The position numbers and the translations under genes are program-made. The notes beneath the pieces were generated by a model. The model searched no databases. It was not told the origin of the DNA and saw only the letters and a program-made list of their open reading frames with translations. Positions 16,630-23,685 of a stretch of 34,492 nt of DNA are shown one piece after another; the first letter of the stretch is position 1; each line of letters opens with the position of its first letter. The stretch is from Alphaproteobacteria bacterium RIFCSPHIGHO2_01_FULL_41_14 (GTDB lineage Bacteria > Pseudomonadota > Alphaproteobacteria > UBA7879 > UBA5542). The stretch spans positions 335,001-369,492 of the forward strand of contig MEMF01000002.1 in the NCBI GenBank assembly GCA_001767855.1. Reading direction: 5' to 3'.

Positions 16630-17277
16630 TTATGAGACATTATCCTCCACCAACCGAATCTCGATGCGCTCTAAAGACTTTCCGGGTCGAACCCTTTTTA
16701 AAGACACAAACCCCACTTCTTTGGTGGATTTCACATGGGTGCCGCCACAAGGCACCTCGGCAAACCCTTCGATTTTCCAGAAACGCCGCTGGGTGTCGCG
16801 GTCCGAAAAGTCGGTGAGAATGGGGTAATCTTTTTCGATGATTTTGTTAAATTCCGTTAAGAGGTCTTCAAAAATTGCTGAGATGTTTGTCTCTAATCTA
16901 AAATCTATGCGCGCTTTGGTTTCAGAGATATGGGCGCCCAATTTCTCTAACTGAAACTTTCGAGTGACCAGTTCCAAAATCAGCTCCGCGGCAAAATGGA
17001 GGCGCATGAGCCTATATCGACGCGGCCAATCGATGGCCATCTGCACCGCCAGGCCGGCGGTAAAGGGATGATTCTCCCCCACCGTATAGTAGATGCGGGT
17101 TCCCTCCATGCGAGAGCCTAAAATCTCAAGACCATTCAGGGTCGCCCGATCACTTTCTTGTCCCCCAGAAAAAGAGAAGGCGATGGTCTCTTCCAGCAAC
17201 ACCTCATTTCCGGTGACAGAAACGATTTTGGTGTCTAAGCTTGCTTGATACGGATTGATCCAAAAAACTTTTTTCAT
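16630..17277 (-). CDS. Alanyl-tRNA editing protein, AlaX-like
   Basis: A 215-residue stand-alone editing domain. Relatives hydrolyse Ser or Gly from mischarged tRNA-Ala. Landmarks: SGGQESD (37-43), as in the AlaRS editing site; the zinc-site region RLHFAAEL (92-99); and CGGTHV (177-182). The canonical zinc ligands are HxxxH and CxxxH. Here H94, C177 and H181 are kept but the second His is Glu98. The protein otherwise has the family's expected order and ends after the editing domain without the AlaRS C-terminal region. AGGAGA upstream supports ATG 17277. It is transcribed alone after the hairpin that follows the regulator gene. Whether the Glu binds zinc is unknown; I recall similar text in related proteins but could not check. 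Confidence 0.9.
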   Translation of the reverse strand: MKKVFWINPYQASLDTKIVSVTGNEVLLEETIAFSFSGGQESDRATLNGLEILGSRMEGTRIYYTVGENHPFTAGLAVQMAIDWPRRYRLMRLHFAAELILELVTRKFQLEKLGAHISETKARIDFRLETNISAIFEDLLTEFNKIIEKDYPILTDFSDRDTQRRFWKIEGFAEVPCGGTHVKSTKEVGFVSLKRVRPGKSLERIEIRLVEDNVS

Positions 17278-17329
17278 TTTTTATTCTCCTACGGGCGCTG
17301 TAACATTGTCCTTACTTTTGCATTGTTAA

Positions 17330-17355
17330 GATAAAAAGGAGAGCCCCTCTTTATC
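17330..17355 (-). terminator. Hairpin after the gpmI-ctpA-regulator cluster
   Basis: On the minus strand GATAAAGAGG (17355-17346), loop GGCTCT, then CCTTTTTATC (17339-17330): ten pairs including one G-T. The T run is inside the right arm. It starts 26 bases after the stop codon of the regulator gene, consistent with a terminator that separates this cluster from alaX. Confidence 0.45.
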
Positions 17356-17380
17356 GTCTTTGAAGAAAGAGCGAAGCCAT

Positions 17381-17983
17381 CTACACATTAAGGGAATATC
17401 CTTCATCAGTTGTCTTCAGCAGATTCTCTCCAGAGGCAAGCCCTATCTTTTGTTTCAGTTTATAGAGATGCGTTTCCAGCGTGTGGGTGGTGACGCCTTC
17501 CGTATATTTCCAGACGTCTTTCAGCAACATGTCTCGACTGACCGCAGCAGGATGAGCTTTATAAAGATAGGCCAGAATCTCTGTTTCTTTTTCTGTGAGA
17601 ATACAATTTTTGGTGGCGTCCGGGTGCACGAGGCGACGATTATTTAAATACAGTTTAAACTCACCCAGGGTCAAAATAGAGGGGCTGAGGGGTTCTGCTA
17701 AATGGGCTTTGAGTACTTTTAAAGAAACGGGACGCTCGAGCACCCGCACGGGAAAAGGGAAGGGCGGTATTTTTGTGGAGGGGGAGACGAGGATATAAAG
17801 CATCGCGTGGGGATGTTCTTCGTGGTATTTTTTAATAACCGCCGCGGGGATAGCATCAAAAATAATGGCCTTGAGAGCGGGATCTTTTGGATTCTCTGTG
17901 ATTCTGAAATCTGGTGCCAAATAATCAGTAAGAGCTTTGGCAACCACCGGAGACGCACAGTGTAAAAAAACCAGAGGCTTCAT
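17381..17983 (-). CDS. OmpR-type winged-helix regulator with degenerate receiver
   Basis: A 200-residue transcription factor. The C-terminal half (about 105-200) is a clear OmpR/PhoB winged helix: LTEKETEILAYLYKAHPAAV, then RDMLLKDVWKY, recognition-helix region THTLETHLYKLKQKI, and wing LLKTTDEGYSL. The N-terminal half has receiver-like layout (PLVFLHCASPVVAKALTDYL, KAIIFDAIP, MLYILVSPST), but lacks the acidic pair after strand 1, and the Lys of the usual KP is in an ERP context (R80, ERP 83-85). D43 is the only candidate phospho-acceptor. Phosphorylation-dependent control is therefore doubtful. No histidine kinase gene is nearby. The start ATG overlaps the ctpA stop (ATGA), so it is co-translated with the protease. 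Target genes unknown. Confidence 0.85.
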   Translation of the reverse strand: MKPLVFLHCASPVVAKALTDYLAPDFRITENPKDPALKAIIFDAIPAAVIKKYHEEHPHAMLYILVSPSTKIPPFPFPVRVLERPVSLKVLKAHLAEPLSPSILTLGEFKLYLNNRRLVHPDATKNCILTEKETEILAYLYKAHPAAVSRDMLLKDVWKYTEGVTTHTLETHLYKLKQKIGLASGENLLKTTDEGYSLNV

Positions 17984-19101
17984 TTTAGGGGTGCCTTCGA
18001 GAGGATGAGTTGAACCGCTTTTTCTTTCATCAAATCTGGTTTTTTGGGCTGCGTCCCTGTGTCTTTAAAAAGGATATGGGGCACGATGCCTTGCTTATCC
18101 AACGATTGACCGGAGGGCGTGTAGTACAGTCCCGTTGTCAGCTGAATGGCCGCATATCCCGGAGGGATGGGGAGGATGGTTTGGACGGATCCTTTTCCAA
18201 AGCTTTTTTCGCCCACCAAGAGGGCTCGTTTATGATCCTTCAGGGCAGCAGCAACGATTTCGGCAGAAGACGCAGTCCCACCATTCATCAAGATCACAAT
18301 GGGGGTATTCAGCAGGGCGCTTTTTTTTCCGTCCGCATAGTACGTTTTGTCATTCTTGGGATGCCGTGTTTTGATGGAGATGATTTTGCCCTTGGATAAG
18401 AAAAGATTGGTGACTTCTAAGGCCTCTTCCAATATACCCCCGGGGTTATTACGGAGGTCCAGGATGACGCCTTTCAGGGGCCTTTTCTGTGCCTTCAGCA
18501 GGTCGTGGAGATGACGCCCAATCTTATCGTTAAAGTGCGACAATCGCACAAATAAAATATCGTGGGTGAGGGACCATTTCAATGCTTTTAGATTGATTTT
18601 TGACCGCCGGAGTTTGAACGCCATCACTGCTTCTTTGCGGCGCACCTTTAAGGAGAGCAGCTCGCCCACCTGTCCCTTGATCTTATCCCGAATCTCGAAA
18701 AGCGGCAGGCCCACCACCGGTTCGTCATCGATTTCCAAAAGTTCATCACCTGCCAATAATCCCGCTTCAAAAGCGGGAGAATCATCAATGGGGCTGAGGA
18801 TCACAATTTTGCCATCCAGCAAAGTAAACTCAATGCCAATGCCCCCAAACTGGCCTTTTAAACTGTTCAGAACGTCTTGGTATTTCTCGGGCGAAATATA
18901 GGTAGAGTTATCATCTAGATGGCTCATCATACCTTGAAGGGCGGATTCGATGAGGGTTTCATCCGAAACAGGACGGACGCTTTCACTGCGCACGTAGCGA
19001 AAGACATCGTCGAAAAGTTTGAGCTGGCGATAGGTCTCAGAGTTGCCAAAGGAGGAGAGAGAAAAAAGACAGAGAAGAGCAATAAAGAGTTTAGGTGTCA
19101 T
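17980..19101 (-). CDS. ctpA: Carboxy-terminal processing protease (S41 family)
   Basis: A 373-residue periplasmic serine protease that trims or degrades envelope proteins from the C-terminus. The signal peptide is residues 1-20 (MTPKLFIALLCLFSLSSFGN). Next come an N-terminal helical region (MSHLDDNSTYISPEKY), a PDZ domain (FGGIGIEFTLLDGKIVILSP, then GLLAGDELLEIDDEPV, about 85-160), and the peptidase core with LDLRNNPGGILEEA. The catalytic Ser lies in NGGTASSAEIVAAALKDH and the Lys in GEKSFGKGSVQ. All are intact. ATG 19101 starts one base after the stop of the EnvC-like gene, and its stop overlaps the regulator start. Together with EnvC this suggests a role in peptidoglycan-hydrolase control; that is inference from related systems. 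Confidence 0.96.
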   Translation of the reverse strand: MTPKLFIALLCLFSLSSFGNSETYRQLKLFDDVFRYVRSESVRPVSDETLIESALQGMMSHLDDNSTYISPEKYQDVLNSLKGQFGGIGIEFTLLDGKIVILSPIDDSPAFEAGLLAGDELLEIDDEPVVGLPLFEIRDKIKGQVGELLSLKVRRKEAVMAFKLRRSKINLKALKWSLTHDILFVRLSHFNDKIGRHLHDLLKAQKRPLKGVILDLRNNPGGILEEALEVTNLFLSKGKIISIKTRHPKNDKTYYADGKKSALLNTPIVILMNGGTASSAEIVAAALKDHKRALLVGEKSFGKGSVQTILPIPPGYAAIQLTTGLYYTPSGQSLDKQGIVPHILFKDTGTQPKKPDLMKEKAVQLILSKAPLK

Positions 19102-19102
19102 G

Positions 19103-20095
19103 TTAAATTTTCAAAATATGGGGTTTGATGGGCACGCCATGATTGCGTAATTCGAGATAGAGATAGTTTTTGTCCTCTGTTGGGAGCAGCCCAAGGGGGT
19201 CTCCCGCGTGGACCTCTTGCCCCACAGAGACGTCTAATCGGTCTAGCCCTGTTAAGAGCAAGGAATAGGTTTTCTGGAATCCGATGATGAGAATTTTATT
19301 GTACCGGCGGAAGGGGCCGGCGTATAAGATTTTCCCACTCACGGGCGACAAAATATGGGATCCTGCACGGGCTCTGAACACAACCCCTGAGCCATCCGGG
19401 TTTTGGGATGTCTTTTGATTAAACGGGGTAATAATGGGGCCTTGAGTGGGTGACAACAAAGAGATTGTTGGGACGGCGGAGGGCTTTCTAAAAGACGTCT
19501 GATCTTTTTCAAGATGCTTGATGAGATCCGCAATGGAGCTGGATCTTTTGGCCAACTTCTGGGCTTTGTCTTCTGTTTCTTTGCGCTGAGACAGTGTCTT
19601 CTGGATTTGACTTTTCTTTTGTCGCAGCAAGTCTTCAAGGTGGGCATATTTTTTCTGATACGTGGCGAGCTTTTCATTCAGCTCTGCTTTTCTTTGAGAG
19701 GTTTGTTCCTTCGTTTGTTTGAGGGCAGAAAGCTCTTTTTGCAGCGTCTGCATTTCTTTGTGGAGCGCGCGAACATAGCATTGGAAAATGGAAAAATTCC
19801 GTAGCACATGGGGGCTCTGCTCATCCGACCGAATGATGTGCGAGGGTGCCTCAGCCTTTAACGTTCGGAGCAGCAGAATAAGGCGGGAAATCTTTTTTTG
19901 TTGGGAGAGAAGGTGAGAGGTCTTCTCATAATAGAGAGATTGAACATCGCCCAAATCCGCTTCAAGGCGTGCCACTTCTGCTTCAGAGTGACGACACTCT
20001 TTGGCCACCTGATTCAGATCGGCTTCCAAAGTGCGTGAGGATGCAAGGCTAACCCAAAAAAGAACCAGAAAAGCAATGGAAAAGCGGCACAGCAT
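19103..20095 (-). CDS. EnvC-like murein hydrolase activator (degenerate LytM domain)
   Basis: A 330-residue exported protein. After a signal peptide (residues 1-20) there is a long coiled coil, about 25-195, rich in Glu, Lys, Gln and Leu. The C-terminal M23/LytM domain (about 210-330) shows PTQGPIITPFNQK, VVFRARAGSHILSPVSGKIL, a strand-rich KILIIGFQKTYSLLLTGLD, VSVGQEVHAGDPLGLLP and LYLELRNHGVPIKP. The zinc-binding His and Asp of active M23 peptidases are missing: the usual H-x-G-x-D position reads GSGVVFRA, and the HxH position reads YSLLLTG. That matches EnvC, which activates amidases rather than cutting itself. ATG 20095 overlaps the gpmI stop (TGATG); the in-frame TTG just before it is less likely. 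It precedes ctpA, the common alphaproteobacterial order. Confidence 0.9.
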   Translation of the reverse strand: MLCRFSIAFLVLFWVSLASSRTLEADLNQVAKECRHSEAEVARLEADLGDVQSLYYEKTSHLLSQQKKISRLILLLRTLKAEAPSHIIRSDEQSPHVLRNFSIFQCYVRALHKEMQTLQKELSALKQTKEQTSQRKAELNEKLATYQKKYAHLEDLLRQKKSQIQKTLSQRKETEDKAQKLAKRSSSIADLIKHLEKDQTSFRKPSAVPTISLLSPTQGPIITPFNQKTSQNPDGSGVVFRARAGSHILSPVSGKILYAGPFRRYNKILIIGFQKTYSLLLTGLDRLDVSVGQEVHAGDPLGLLPTEDKNYLYLELRNHGVPIKPHILKI

Positions 20096-21645
20096 CAAGC
20101 GTTCTTTTCTTTCTCAAGGAGGGGTTCGCCAGTCATTTCATGGGGGGCCAGAATGTCTAAAAAGGATAACACGGTGGGGGCCACATCGGCCAGTGCCCCG
20201 TGAGTTCTCAGTGCCTTGTACGGGTGATGGGTCACACAGATAAACGGTACCAAACTAGTGGTGTGTGAGGTGTGAGGTTGACGTGTTTTATTGTCATACA
20301 TCATTTCGGCATTTCCATGGTCGGCGGTCACAAACAATGAGCCGCCGTGTTTCAGAACGGCTTTCTCCAGCTGACTTAAACAGTGATCCACCATCTCAAC
20401 TGCTTTGATGGTGGGTTCTATTTTCCCCGTGTGCCCCACCATATCCGTGTTGGCATAGTTCATAATAATAACATCTGCTTTGTTCTGATCAAGAGAGGCA
20501 ATCACCGTATCCGTTAATTCTTGGGCAGACATCTCTGGTTTTTGGTCATACGTGCTGACTTTGGGCGATGGAATCAGAGAGCGATCTTCACCCTGGAAAG
20601 GGGTTTCTTTCCCCCCATTAAAGAAGAACGTGACGTGCGCATATTTTTCCGTTTCCGCAATGCGCAGTTGTCTCAAATGGTGCTCGGATAAAATTTCTCC
20701 CAATGTATTTTTCAGCGAGACGGAGGGGAACAAAACCTCCAACTCGTGTGCGAGGGTTTGAGAGTATCCTTTCATGCCGATTTTATGGGAGAAAAGGGGG
20801 CGGGTGGATCGAGGAAAAGCGGTGAAAGAAGGCTCCACAAGCGCATCCAAAAGTTGGCGCACACGATCGGCCCGAAAGTTTACCATGAGGAAGGCATCCT
20901 CGGGGTGCATCCCTCTATATCCCTCCACAATGAGGGGGGGGATAAATTCATCCGTGATACCTTGTCCATAAAAATCTCTAAGTGTGCTGAGGGGGTTTGA
21001 GGTGGAGGTGCCTTTGCCACCCACCAATGCTTCGTAAGCCTTTTGGGTTCTGTCCCACCGACGGTCTCGATCCATGGCATAAAAGCGGCCCATGAGGGTG
21101 GCGATTTTGACGGTGGGGTATGATTTAAGGATGGCCTCCAAAGATTTCAGATCTTCTAAGGCGCTTTGGGGGGGCGTGTCTCGACCATCCAAAAAAAGAT
21201 GGAGCCGTACGGTAATATTTTCGGAGCCCAAGATTTTGATGAGCCCTATAAAATGGTCTTTGTGGCTATGCACGCCGCCGGAAGAAAAAAGCCCCATGAG
21301 ATGGCAGGTTTTTCCCGATTTTTTAAGCGTCTCAATGAGTCCTAAAATAAATGGATTTTTGTTGATTTCTTTTGTCTCAAACGCCTCGTGAAGACGGGGT
21401 AAATCTTGCAAGACCACTCGACCCGTGCCGATGGTGGTGTGACCCACCTCCGAATTCCCCATCTGACCCTTGGGGAGCCCCACCGCGAGCCCCGAGGCGT
21501 CTAATAAAACCTCTGGGTATGTCTTTTCCCACCGGTCCCACGTGGGCGTCGCGGCCTGAGTAATGGCATTGGTCTTGGAATCTCTTTTATGCCCCCACCC
21601 ATCCAAAATACAGAGGATCAAGGGCAAGCAGGATTTGTTTTTCAT
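20095..21645 (-). CDS. gpmI: 2,3-bisphosphoglycerate-independent phosphoglycerate mutase
   Basis: A 516-residue dimanganese enzyme that interconverts 3- and 2-phosphoglycerate in glycolysis and gluconeogenesis. Landmarks: the N-terminal metal site LCILDGWGHK, the catalytic Ser in GNSEVGHTTIG, the phosphatase-like block HLFLDGRDTPPQSA, MGRFYAMDRDRRWDRTQKAY, MVNFRADRVRQL, and the C-terminal metal ligands in NYANTDMVGHTGK, VTADHGNAE and PHTSHT. I start at ATG 21645 (MKNKSCLPLILC), which gives normal length. In-frame ATGs at 21660 and 21735 would add 5 or 30 residues that are unlike the family, and none has a strong ribosome site. It heads a four-gene cluster (gpmI, EnvC-like, ctpA, regulator) with overlapping junctions, and is divergent from the transporter at 21844. 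Confidence 0.96.
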   Translation of the reverse strand: MKNKSCLPLILCILDGWGHKRDSKTNAITQAATPTWDRWEKTYPEVLLDASGLAVGLPKGQMGNSEVGHTTIGTGRVVLQDLPRLHEAFETKEINKNPFILGLIETLKKSGKTCHLMGLFSSGGVHSHKDHFIGLIKILGSENITVRLHLFLDGRDTPPQSALEDLKSLEAILKSYPTVKIATLMGRFYAMDRDRRWDRTQKAYEALVGGKGTSTSNPLSTLRDFYGQGITDEFIPPLIVEGYRGMHPEDAFLMVNFRADRVRQLLDALVEPSFTAFPRSTRPLFSHKIGMKGYSQTLAHELEVLFPSVSLKNTLGEILSEHHLRQLRIAETEKYAHVTFFFNGGKETPFQGEDRSLIPSPKVSTYDQKPEMSAQELTDTVIASLDQNKADVIIMNYANTDMVGHTGKIEPTIKAVEMVDHCLSQLEKAVLKHGGSLFVTADHGNAEMMYDNKTRQPHTSHTTSLVPFICVTHHPYKALRTHGALADVAPTVLSFLDILAPHEMTGEPLLEKEKNA

Positions 21646-21782
21646 GTATTTACTTTGCATCGATGTTGAGAGAACCTTACCTGGTTTTAGAGGGGCTTTC
21701 AAGAATTTGCGTGAGGAGTTGATCAAACCGTTCATCGGAGAAAAGCAAGGTATTTAAATATTTGTTTGATTCTCTTCCCAAC

Positions 21783-21830
21783 TTATGAAAAGATCCCTCT
21801 CATGTATTTTATGAGTCCTGTGGTTCATAA
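21783..21830 (+). promoter_or_regulatory. Nested inverted repeat before the transporter gene
   Basis: Outer arms TTATGAA (21783-21789) and TTCATAA (21824-21830) are perfect complements. Inside lies a second hairpin, CTCAT (21799-21803) and ATGAG (21811-21815) around GTATTTT. It ends 13 bases before ATG 21844, just upstream of the AGGGAAAAGAG ribosome site. It could be an operator or a structured leader. AT-rich DNA makes such repeats fairly common, so function is unproven. Confidence 0.3.
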
Positions 21831-21843
21831 ATAGGGAAAAGAG

Positions 21844-22998
21844 ATGGCATTCAAATTTCGCCTTAATTTAATTACCCAGCTGGGGGTTTCTGTTTTGATC
21901 GCCCTCTTGTTTGGGCACATGATCCCTGAATTCTATCGCAGTATTTTTTATACCATAAGTGTTCAGATTCAGGAAATACTGATCTTTTTCTTGCCCTTTA
22001 TTATCTTCAGTTATCTTTTTGCGTGTTTGATTAATTTCGAGAATAACATCATCGTCTTTCTGCTCTCGGTACTCGCCTTTGTGGTGATCTCTAACTTTTT
22101 AAGCCTTCTCTATGCTTACGAGTTAGGCCTTGGGTGCTTTTCCTTCATGAAGATCGTGAATGCCGAGATTCCAGCCAGCGGATTGCAAAGTTTCGGGTGT
22201 TTCAAGCTCCCAAAAATCCCCAATAATTATGCGCTGATCAGTGGTATCGTGATAGGGAGCATTTTCTTTTATTTTAAAAACAAGACGGCCATGAAGGTTT
22301 CTGCTTTCTTGAAAAAAGGCGCTGACTTTTTCTTGAAAAGGATGTTCATTCCGATTGTCCCCCTCTTTATCTTCGGGTTTATGGTAAAGATGGCGGGAGA
22401 TGGAATTTTAGCTCATACGCTCCAGGCCTATGCGCCCGTGTTTATCGCTGCCATTTTGGCCCAAATTGTTTACATCTGTCTCATGTTCGGGATTGCGGCA
22501 CGGTTTCGCTTTAGGGTTTGGAAGACCTATATCCGTAATTCTCTGCCCATGGCGGTGACGGGGTTTAGTACCATGTCAAGCGCTGCCACCATGCCCCTGC
22601 TGTTGGATAGTGCCGAGAAAAACACTAACCACTCTCCCGTGGTGCGGGCGTATATTCCGGCGGCGGTGAACGTTCATCATATTGGAGATGGCATTGTTTT
22701 GCCCATTGTGATGATGGCGACCCTTTTGACCTTTGGCATGTCCGTGCCAGATTTTTCCTTATACCTCAAGTTCTGTCTTTATTATGTGGTTTTGAAATTT
22801 GGGGCTGCAGGCGTCCCTGGTGGAGGCGTGATGGTGATGATGCCTATTCTTCAAGAGCTCATGGGGTTTGATCCCACCATGCAAGGGTTTATCATGGGGC
22901 TCTACATGTTGTTTGATCCTTTCATTACCGTGACGAATGTGATGTGTAACGGGGCGGCGGCTGTCGGATTTGCCCATATTTTTGGAAAGAAAGCGTGA
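21844..22998 (+). CDS. Dicarboxylate/amino-acid:cation symporter (SLC1/DAACS family), divergent
   Basis: A 384-residue inner-membrane carrier of the GltP/DctA fold (PF00375), shorter than typical members of about 420-450. N-terminal helices include LGVSVLIALLFGHMIP and IQEILIFFLPFIIFSYLFAC. Hairpin HP1 is visible as GFSTMSSAATMPLLLDSAE (the Ser-rich SSS-A-TLP motif). HP2 is GAAGVPGGGVMVMMPILQE. The sodium-site motif NMDGT of helix 7 is replaced: the equivalent stretch reads PAAVNVHHIGDGIVLPI, with two His and no aligned Asn or Asp pair. Substrate and coupling ion may therefore differ from the classical glutamate, aspartate or succinate carriers. AGGGAAAAGAG precedes ATG 21844. A YbaK-type gene follows after 4 bases, probably in one operon. 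Divergent from gpmI. Confidence 0.88.
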   Translation: MAFKFRLNLITQLGVSVLIALLFGHMIPEFYRSIFYTISVQIQEILIFFLPFIIFSYLFACLINFENNIIVFLLSVLAFVVISNFLSLLYAYELGLGCFSFMKIVNAEIPASGLQSFGCFKLPKIPNNYALISGIVIGSIFFYFKNKTAMKVSAFLKKGADFFLKRMFIPIVPLFIFGFMVKMAGDGILAHTLQAYAPVFIAAILAQIVYICLMFGIAARFRFRVWKTYIRNSLPMAVTGFSTMSSAATMPLLLDSAEKNTNHSPVVRAYIPAAVNVHHIGDGIVLPIVMMATLLTFGMSVPDFSLYLKFCLYYVVLKFGAAGVPGGGVMVMMPILQELMGFDPTMQGFIMGLYMLFDPFITVTNVMCNGAAAVGFAHIFGKKA

Positions 22999-23002
22999 AA
23001 TT

Positions 23003-23491
23003 ATGAATGATACGGAAACCTTAAGTTATAACTCTCGATTGATTCAAAAAGTTCTTGAGGAAAAGGGGATACAATCTCGTGTTGTGGAGTTTCCCGCAAG
23101 TACGCGCACAGCGGTGGAGGCCGCCGCAGCCATTGGATGTGAGGTGACCCAAATTGCCAAGTCTCTGATTTTCAAAACAAAAACCACCCACCAGCCTGTT
23201 CTTGTTCTGGCAAGCGGCCCCAATCGGGTCAATGAAAAGACAATCGCACAGCAAGTGGGTGAAGATATCGTGCGGGCTGACCCAGATTTTGTGAGAGACA
23301 TCACCGGATTTGCCATTGGGGGCGTGCCTCCCCTTGGGCATAAAAAAAGAATCGATCTCGTCTTTATTGATGAGGATTTGCTGCAATGCGCAGAAATTTG
23401 GGCTGCAGCCGGCACGCCCAATGCCGTCTTTAATTTACAGAAAGAACATCTGATCCCCTTAAGTGGCGGGAAAATTATTTCGATTAAGTAA
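23003..23491 (+). CDS. YbaK/ProX-type aminoacyl-tRNA deacylase
   Basis: A 162-residue stand-alone editing domain of the YbaK/EbsC and ProXp families, which hydrolyse mischarged tRNA-Pro (for example Cys- or Ala-tRNA-Pro). Key blocks: TRTAVEAAAAIGCEVTQIAKSLIFK, here quoted in parts, with the conserved Lys of the AKSL motif; VLVLASGPNRVN; ITGFAIGGVPPLGH, the substrate-pocket loop; and WAAAGTPNAVFNL near the C-terminus. Together they match YbaK-like proteins rather than ProRS insertion domains fused to a synthetase. Which amino acid it removes is not evident. I start at ATG 23003, four bases after the transporter stop; the upstream in-frame TTG at 22970 lies inside the transporter gene. The ribosome site (GAAAGCGTGAAATT) is weak, so coupling to the transporter is likely. 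Confidence 0.9.
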   Translation: MNDTETLSYNSRLIQKVLEEKGIQSRVVEFPASTRTAVEAAAAIGCEVTQIAKSLIFKTKTTHQPVLVLASGPNRVNEKTIAQQVGEDIVRADPDFVRDITGFAIGGVPPLGHKKRIDLVFIDEDLLQCAEIWAAAGTPNAVFNLQKEHLIPLSGGKIISIK

Positions 23492-23526
23492 CTCGTTCTT
23501 TCCCCCTTTATTGTCCCACCTTCTTG

Positions 23527-23560
23527 TCATCCTTATGGACCTCCTCGCAATGACGGGAAT
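23527..23560. repeat. Fragment resembling a dispersed GTCATTGCGAG repeat
   Basis: On the minus strand the stretch contains CCCGTCATTGCGAGGAGGTC followed by CATAAGGATGAC. CGTCATTGCGAG-type dispersed repeats occur in many bacterial genomes, including intracellular alphaproteobacteria. Only one partial copy is visible here, so the identification rests on the core sequence alone. It lies between the YbaK-type gene and the promoter at 23622. Confidence 0.35.
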
Positions 23561-23621
23561 AAGGTATACTTCCTAGATGGCCAGCTTCCACACTTTATTT
23601 CCCTTATTTAAAAGTAATTAC

Positions 23622-23650
23622 TTGACATTAATATTATTTTTCCCTATAAG
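23622..23650 (+). promoter_or_regulatory. Near-consensus sigma-70 promoter
   Basis: TTGACA (23622-23627, perfect -35), 17-bp AT-rich spacer, TATAAG (23645-23650, five of six -10 bases). Expected start of transcription is about 23657, giving a leader near 29 bases before ATG 23686. It is the best promoter match I found in the window and drives the effector-like gene. Confidence 0.8.
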
Positions 23651-23685
23651 AGCAGGCCATTATTGAGTCTGTTAGAAAAATCACC

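Noticed and set aside
20095..21735. 30-residue N-terminal extension of GpmI
   Set aside because: The usual family length is about 515 and homology begins at the third Met (21645).
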